Below, in pieces: positions 57,694 to 64,000 of a DNA stretch of 64,000 bases. The DNA lies in contig NC_092642.1 of NCBI RefSeq assembly GCF_039555335.1, positions 55,345,776 through 55,409,775 of the forward strand, read 5' to 3'. Both the position numbers and the translations under genes were made by a program. The notes beneath the pieces were generated by a model that saw nothing but the letters and a program-made list of their open reading frames with translations, ran no database searches and had not been told where the DNA came from. How positions within the stretch are numbered: the stretch's first letter is position 1; every line of letters starts with the position of its first letter. Origin of the DNA: Amphiura filiformis. Taxonomy: Eukaryota; Echinodermata; Ophiuroidea; Amphilepidida; Amphiuridae.

Positions 57694-58080
57694 TTAAAGG
57701 CCTATTCAGTGATTTGCTCATCCGGACGATAGTAAAAATCATCAAAATTCAGATTTTGGTACCTTTGTCATTGTCATAGATGTGCTGACATAGTGACATA
57801 GGCTGCTAGTGGTTCAGCCGAAAGCTGTGTATTTACGACAAAATAAAGGCATTTACATGAATCTGTAATTTCTGTACTCTCAGTACAGAAATTAGCTACA
57901 TGTATTTGAATGGGGCTTCAACTTCTTCAATATTGCTGTTTGCTTTTTGTTTTTTGCAAAATTTTTCATTTCAAAAATACCAAATGACAATTTGAATGCC
58001 TTATCCTTCACTTTTAAAGCAATTTATAAACAATTTTAATTTTTTTACACTTTCGCTGGGATCACTGAATAGGCCTTTAA
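57694..58080. mobile_element. 387-bp TTAA-flanked MITE (AGGCCTATTCAGTGAT ends)
   Basis: Starts TTAAAGGCCTATTCAGTGAT and ends ATCACTGAATAGGCCTTTAA, perfect inverted ends including the TTAA target. The middle has TTTCTGTACTCTCAGTACAGAAA, another hairpin. TTAA targets are typical of Kolobok and piggyBac. Confidence 0.92.
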
Positions 58081-59214
58081 TACTTTGTGACATTTATAAT
58101 GAAAACATAATTAAAACAGTCAAAAAGCGTTATTTCGATAACTTCACAAAGAATTGTTTTAAATTTAATATATTTGAAAATTGGTGACGATTGAATGAAT
58201 TGAATTGTCTACTTGTATTACAAACGGTCACCGAATCTGAAAGTAACAGGAGTTGTACACACGTCACTTGACAGTACATGTAGATACATTGTAGATTTCT
58301 CGAATATTGTACCAAGTCATGAAGTCCAAGACGGCAAGAGCAAACCAAATGAAAAGTCAGTAAAATTAGGATTTAGGTCATAGCAGCTGAATGCTATGCT
58401 GGGATCTTGTCTCGTATCATAATACATGGACATGGTAATTCATGAATTGGTATAAATATGTTGAATTTGTTTGAGTTTGATTGACATTCGACATTCAGAA
58501 CTTGTCATTGACCCGACAGAATTATCGAAAATTGACATAATGGCCATCAGGATCAGCATTGTAAATTACGAATAAACAATCATGACAATACCTGATGTAA
58601 TGCAGCAGTGAGTTTATGGCTATTTAATACATGTATAAGCTTACCAATCATGTTACAGTACAATCGTTGTTCGGCGAATCGCCATATTCGTGCACTGACA
58701 ACACATGTGAAAGAGCATATCGCAAGCGCACATGTCATGCACGTGTGCCGAATTTTGCTCCAATTTTGAGACACTTTTTCTCTACAATCCGTATCTTGCT
58801 CATTAACGATTTTACAATCAAAAGTTGCCTAAAATACTAATGAAACAAATGCATGCATGTAATTTAGGCTCACAGGGATAAGACAAGAAATATTCTAATC
58901 AACTTAGCGTAAACAATCGTAAAATACCACTTACCAGTACAGTCAAGGACGCCGCTGCTGGGGATGATATTTTCCTAACCGGATTAGCAAGGTTAATCCC
59001 AGATATATATTAAGAAAGTTCCTATAACTAGGTTTATTTTAAAACAAACCCGGTTTAAAACAATCAATCTGACCTTTTAGAATCGATTAGAGAAGTAAAC
59101 CCGCTTATGACGCGCGAAAATATATCGATCTTGATACCCACGAGGGCTCAGTTCGTCAATGCGAAGTTCGCATCGTAAAAACTTGACCTTTAACGGTCAA
59201 ATCGCGAGTTGGAC
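58081..59214. other. non-coding stretch, nothing recognised
   Basis: Short frames only; no paired ends. Confidence 0.4.
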
Positions 59215-59660
59215 GTCGTACTAATTGGGCTGCTAACTTGCGGAAAATGATCCCTGACACTTGGGGAGTATGAAACCGTAAAGGTCATCCGAGGTCAAAA
59301 GGTCAGGACAAAATTCAAGTTGCTCCGATCAAGCTGTAACTCGCGCAAAATAATCCCTCACACTTCGGGAGTATGAAACTGCAAATGTCATCCAAGGTTA
59401 AAGGTCAGGTAGGGCTCAAACTCGGTGACAACAAACCTCATGACCAGGGATACATTTTGGAACATTTTGAAGGGGTCAGATGAAAGGTCATCTGGGCCAA
59501 ATCTTAGAATTGCATTTTCAGGAAATCTGTATTAGCACATGGCTCAAACTCGGTGACAACAAACCTCATGACCAGGGTAACATTTTTGGAACATTTTGCT
59601 GGGGTCAGATACCTCCAAAACACCAACATTGCCCGGCTAGGTTTGTGGTCTAGTATGTAA
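59215..59660. repeat. tandem repeats related to 49.4-49.8 kb and 37.4-38.2 kb
   Basis: 59215-59410 matches the CCCTGACACTTGGGGAGTAT family. 59405-59660 is the reverse complement of the CCTAGCTGGGG-ended element: GGCTCAAACTCGGTGACAAC is repeated at 59412 and 59540, and the block ends GCCCGGCTAGGTTTGTGGTC. The two tandem families abut here, which ties them to one composite element. Confidence 0.8.
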
Positions 59661-60430
59661 TAATATGGAACACACTTATGGGTGCCATTTGAATAAAAAG
59701 CTTATGAAAATAGTATGGAAACCTTTGAACATGCAAAATTTCCTGCTCGCTACACTCACAGTATATCAAAAACATTAACATTTACAAACTGGGATCTCAA
59801 AAAATATCTCAAAATATGTGCAGTATTTTCCACTAAAAATGGTCCAACGTATGGATTTTAAGTGTAAAAAGTTCCGTGTTTGATCCATGTGTAGTTGGAT
59901 GCACACATTGATAAGCTTTGATAGGAGGATCATAGTAAGTCGCTGCTGTCTAAGGAACTGATCTTCTAGACAAGAAGTAGGGTCTTGGGAACTAAAAATG
60001 TCCCAATAACTCAAAAATGGGGGTCTTCAGAGCTAATAAATATAATTATGGTTAATGAAATAAAGCACTGGACACATTCTTTTGCTTTGATCTATATTCA
60101 AGGCACATTAAAATCAAGCTGAAATACTGAAATGCTATTAGATGATAAGAATTCTGTACAGACTTTGCCAAAATATCATCTTCATAATTTTAACTTCAGA
60201 CTAATGTTTTATCATCATCATCAAAACCCAAAATAAGCAAATATCTTCATACTTTATTTATTTCCTTTCCCTTATTTGTAAACATTAGGCTTTGTAACAA
60301 GTAGCCTAATCATGTGTAAAAAATAAGTACATATTTAATAACTATAATTTACACTAGGAAACACATTAGAACAGATATACATACATATTTTAGTATTTCA
60401 AGTATTTTATTAGATTATAACTGCAATTAT
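59661..60430. other. non-coding stretch, nothing recognised
   Basis: AT-rich, no frame above 79 codons. Confidence 0.4.
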
Positions 60431-60460
60431 ACAGGGTGGTCCAAAAAGAACTTTACCCAA
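60431..60460 (+). mobile_element. mariner-type terminal repeat, isolated
   Basis: TACAGGGTGGTCCAAAAAGA next to TA resembles a mariner end. No partner end was seen downstream; the 89-codon frame at 60555-60824 is not recognisable as transposase. Confidence 0.45.
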
Positions 60461-60967
60461 TTTGAAAGGTTCAGTTCTCGAAGTTTTTAGCAGCTATTCT
60501 CAAAAGTGTTACATATTTTAAAAATATATCTTTCTAAGAATATGTGGTGGAAAAATGAGAAAAAGAAGCGAAAGTAATGAAATGGCAGCAGTTTTATGTC
60601 AGAGTCGAAAATCACCTTGTCCACCCGAAATTCAATGGGATGTATCTGATTACCAACAGGGATACGCTAGGCATTGCATATTGGTAAACCCCCCGGGTAA
60701 ACCCTCGGCTTGTCATTCAAAATTTTACATGCATGAGCAAATTTTTATAATCCAAGGATTTCAAGGTGTCAAGATATGGCAATTTACAATACAAGACATG
60801 ATTTTTTGGCAGAAGTATACTTAACTAGATTTCGCGGTTCTCGGGTTGGGTGGTTCTTGTGACTATCTCTAATTACCCAACACCCGGTACCCATATAGGC
60901 CTACTTGCCCTGATCGCCTTTTAATATACGTCTTTCAATGATCAAGACCCAATTTGAATAGGCCTAT

Positions 60968-61064
60968 TGATCCGATGAGATGCACCTGCACGATTAACCA
61001 CACTGTAATGCTTTCCGATCCGATGAGATGCACCTGCACGATTAACCACACTAATGCTTTCTGA
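60968..61064 (+). repeat. 48-bp tandem duplication
   Basis: GATCCGATGAGATGCACCTG through AATGCTTTC occurs twice in a row (60969 and 61017) with one small difference. The 130 bases that follow are rich in GCG words and carry an open minus-strand frame without known relatives. Confidence 0.9.
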
Positions 61065-61556
61065 TGCTCGCACTGCGCCCGTCGGTACCCCACGCATTAC
61101 GCGATAGCGCACCGCAAGCACGCGATACGCACCATGAAAGCACGCGTTAGTGAGCCACGCAGCGCCGCGATAAGCGCCAGGACGGACGGACACGCCATGA
61201 TTAGTATTATGATAACAGATTTTTTTTTTTGACTTGTCAGAATCCCACCCAAACCTATCATAAGAAGTACATTACTATTAGTAACTATTATTATGTTGAA
61301 TAGATGTGAAGGACTGAGTAGACGTAATAGAACTGGCGGAACTACTGCCTAATACTCCAGAGTCAGCTATATAATATGCAACAGCTTGTCTCGCATATCA
61401 CGAATGGCTTTTCAAATTGTTTTTGCATATTTTTATGAAAATCTTTTTGAGAGTATTTGATGAAAAAGTTATTTAAAAATAAATTGTGATTGATTTGTTA
61501 ATTTCATAATTCTTTGTCAATCACGGAATTGAAGTTCGGGTACACTATTGTATCTA
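61065..61556. other. non-coding stretch, GC-rich then AT-rich
   Basis: Nothing recognised beyond the GCG-rich start. Confidence 0.35.
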
Positions 61557-61826
61557 CAATGCTGGCCATAAGTGTTGGGACGGTTTGATAGGGTAATGTA
61601 AATAAGCCCCCCACTCCCCGATCAATGTTGAATTCGACTTTTTGGTCACACGAGCCTTGTGGCACCCAACATTGATTGGTGGGGAAGGGGAGGGTTAGGT
61701 GTTAGGAAAGTGTTTAGGCTTGACACCAAAGAAACCTCCACTTTATCACGTTAATAATAACGGAAATAAGGTCATACTATAGTGTACGTTTTCCATAAGT
61801 GTCCCAACACATTTTGGCCATGGTTG
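61557..61826. mobile_element. 270-bp Tc1-type MITE, copy 1
   Basis: Starts CAATGCTGGCCATAAGTGTT and ends TTTTGGCCATGGTTG, with TA on both sides (61555-61556 and 61827-61828). TGCTGGCCA.AAGT.TTGG is the Tc1 style of end. Copy 2 at 63676-63947 differs at about three positions. Confidence 0.92.
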
Positions 61827-62232
61827 TATTTGAAAAGTTGAAAAAAATCATCTAATTTCAGTTTTTGCTTATAACTCAAAAAGTAAATATGATATTGACA
61901 CCAAATTTGGAGCAGTTAGAGATCTTATCATGTGGCTTTACCAAAAAATTTTTGGATGGCTACATTTGAAATTTAGGGACTGGTCACTTAAAATGTCTTA
62001 AAACGATATTTTGGCCCTGTCTAAGTTCAATATTCGTCACTTTAACTGTCAAAAACTTGGGTTTTAAAATGGAAAATTATTGTTTCCACCAATTAAAATG
62101 TTACATTACAGCTATAGAAGAAAATAAAAGTTATCACAACATCTCGTGATCAAAAAAACAAATAAAGGAATCGAACCCATGCACACTTGTTTTCCCAATT
62201 TACCGCAGTCTACCACAAATGAAGCAACAAAA
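61827..62232. other. non-coding stretch, nothing recognised
   Basis: AT-rich, no frames. Confidence 0.4.
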
Positions 62233-62344
62233 TACAGAAAAAAAGAAGGGCCGGACATTGGCAAAAATTAATAGAGCAGCGAATATGATATGATGAAGGA
62301 TATTGTAAAATAATAACAAAAAAAAAGAAAAAGATATATAAATA

Positions 62345-62412
62345 AATTCAGGGCTCGAACCCGTGTCCACTGTGCCTGTGGCAGATGCCGTATCCATTGC
62401 ACCACAGAGGTG
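62345..62412 (-). tRNA. tRNA-like region in the left arm
   Basis: On the minus strand: CTCTGTGGTGCAATGGATAC (box A-like) and CACGGGTTCGAGCCCTGAAT (box B GGTTCGAGCCC intact). An anticodon-arm-like CATCTGCCACAGGC lies between. Probably tRNA-derived rather than a working tRNA. Confidence 0.5.
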
Positions 62413-62917
62413 TATTACTTTAACAGGCTTAAACTGTAATATAATGCTATTCAAGATGCATGTATATAAATATCGCTCTACGACGATAAACAGTCAAACA
62501 AATCACACTTTTACGGCATTTGTTTCATTAACTGAATATTTATCATATAGCAGGTGTTGGCTGACATTTGTGCTCCACATATATTTCAGTTTTGGGCGGG
62601 TAAAATGATTTTGGGACAAAACGAACGATATACACGCTTTGTAAAAAGAAAAAAAGTAATATTATATTAAAATTCTTTACTCTTTAAAGACGTGTATACC
62701 GTCCGATTTTGTCCCGTAGTCATTTATCCCGGACAAAAACTGAACTAAATGTGGAGCACAATGTCAGCCAACACCTGCTATATGATAAATATTCAGTTAA
62801 TGAAACAAATGCCGTAAAAATGTATTTTTTGGACTGTATATCGTGTGTAGATCGTATATTTATATACATGCATGTTGAATAGCATTATATTATAGTTTAA
62901 TCCTGTTGAAGTAACAC

Positions 62918-62988
62918 AGCTCTGTGGTTTAATGGATACGGCATCTGCCACTGGCGCATTGGACACGTGTTCGAGCCACTGAATTTAT
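62918..62988 (+). tRNA. tRNA-like region in the right arm
   Basis: On the plus strand: CTCTGTGGTTTAATGGATAC and CACGTGTTCGAGCCACTGAA, the counterpart of 62345-62412, with box B slightly decayed (GTGTTCGAGCCA). Confidence 0.45.
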
Positions 62989-63098
62989 TTAGATTTCTTT
63001 TTCTTTTCTTTTTTGTTATTATTTTACAATATCCTTCATCATATTATATTCGCTGCTCTATTAATTTTTGCCAATGTCCGCCCTTCTTTTTTTCTGTA

Positions 63099-63675
63099 TG
63101 TCTACCTATATTTTACTTTCTATACTTACTATAAGTTTCTTTGAAAGCGCTTTAATAAATTTCAGTCATAAAATGTAATTTAAGCCTACTCCTGCCGACT
63201 ATGATTATATTTACACGATATACTCGTTGCAAATACCACATACGTTTTTGATGCAAACGATGAAAATGATTAAAGTTTTGTTTTTTTCTTCTAAAAATTA
63301 GCTTTTTTTTAATTTTAAGTATTTTTTCCCAAAATCACTCTTTTAAAAGACTTCAATCAATTCCTGTCAACAAATATCATGTATTTCTGGTGATTAAATC
63401 ACTACTCTTTCAAAATAAAACGTCATTTTACGCAAAATAATGTAGTTGGCATAGGCTAATAATGTTCAGAACGCACTGTAAAATACATGATATTATGCGT
63501 ATAAAACGTGACCGTATCCCTAAATCACATGAGGAAAATGCAATAATTTTTATATAAGTGAAAAGATAAATAGTTTCTCCGTTTTCATGTAAAATTTGAT
63601 GAAAATCCAAGCTATGGTTGAGGAGATATGGGCCAAAACACACATTTTAAAATTAGATTTTTTGTACCTTAGAGA
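63099..63675. other. non-coding stretch, nothing recognised
   Basis: TTTGAAAGCGCTTTAATAAAT at about 63140 resembles a retroposon 3' end; otherwise unassigned. Confidence 0.35.
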
Positions 63676-63947
63676 CAATGCTGGCCATAAGTGTTGGGAC
63701 GGTTTGATAGGGTAATGTAAATAAGCCCCCCACTCCCCGATCAATGTTGAATTCGACTTTTTTGGTCACACGAGCCTTGTGGCACCCAACATTGATTGGT
63801 GGGGAAGGGGAGGGTTGGGGTGTTAGGAAAGTGTTTAGGCTTGACACCAAAGAAACCTCCACTTTATCACGTTAATAATAACGGAAATAAGGTCATACTA
63901 TAGTGTACGTTTTCCATAAGTGTCCCAACACATTTTGGCCATGGTTG
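63676..63947. mobile_element. Tc1-type MITE, copy 2
   Basis: Nearly identical to 61557-61826, in the same orientation. The right side keeps TA; the left side reads GAGA instead of TA, a small change at the target. The high identity of the two copies suggests recent movement or a recent local duplication. Confidence 0.92.
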
Positions 63948-64000
63948 TAGCATGAATAGTAAGGATTAAAATCTTGGATTGTAATTCATTCCTGCATATA

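Larger units (their letters stand above)
62233..63098. repeat. 866-bp palindrome, arms of about 415 bp
   Basis: Left arm 62233-62650 and right arm 62684-63098 are inverted copies across their whole length with scattered mismatches. Examples are GGCCGGACATTGGCAAAAAT with ATTTTTGCCAATGTCCGCCC, and ATATAGCAGGTGTTGGCTGA with TCAGCCAACACCTGCTATAT. The spacer is about 33 bp. Each arm carries a tRNA-like promoter region. Origin could be two inverted tRNA-headed retroposons or one foldback DNA element. Confidence 0.95.

Noticed and set aside
60555..60824. 89-codon frame next to a mariner-type end as a transposase fragment
   Set aside because: No DDE/D motif or helix-turn-helix sequence could be recognised.

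Overview
This window is eukaryotic, non-coding, repeat-dominated DNA. It is AT-rich with no operon-like gene packing. Most reading frames fall inside repeats. The content is miniature inverted-repeat elements (MITEs), a tRNA-derived SINE, a decayed CR1-group LINE, tandem arrays and long foldbacks. The frequent word AGGCCTA, the LINE type (zinc finger, APE endonuclease, reverse transcriptase) and several MITE types suggest a marine invertebrate, perhaps an echinoderm or other ambulacrarian. That assignment is an inference with modest confidence. No complete host gene was recognised.

Layout. 1.4-5.4 kb is a satellite with a 31-bp unit, broken by three kinds of inserted element. 5.4-12 kb is a field of MITEs, including a Helitron/Pearl-like element carrying a 128-bp minisatellite and a palindromic MITE with a second element nested in it. 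13.3-14.7 kb is a 290-bp tandem repeat hit by a hAT-like MITE. 15.2-17.6 kb holds more of the Helitron/Pearl-like family. 18.7-24 kb is a diverged tandem duplication of about 2.4 kb; its two copies gained different insertions, among them a SINE. 24.2-27.3 kb holds a minisatellite that reverses orientation and a 2.3-kb CAGCAAACAC-type insertion whose empty site is preserved next to it.

27.9-32.2 kb holds the only clear protein-coding relic, a CR1-group LINE with stops and frameshifts. It is interrupted by a 924-bp DNA element with a perfect 4-bp target duplication. 33-46 kb has MITEs, a tRNA-Gly-like pseudogene, an exon-like segment, a diverged tandem repeat, a LINE 3' remnant, a Helitron/Pearl-like copy on the minus strand and a mariner-type foldback. 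46.3-48.7 kb is a higher-order tandem repeat with a period of about 984-993 bp. 49-61 kb has several minisatellites, foldback MITEs and one small zinc-finger-like reading frame on the minus strand (55.6-55.8 kb). 61.5-64 kb contains two nearly identical Tc1-type MITEs on either side of an 866-bp palindrome with a tRNA-like promoter region in each arm.

The sequence records the order of events well (nested insertions, target-site duplications, empty sites) but shows little sign of a functional gene system. No new multi-gene system was found. The observations most worth checking are the nested insertion order, the tRNA-headed palindrome, the nuclear-receptor-like DR1 words shared by unrelated tandem arrays, and the zinc-finger-like frame.
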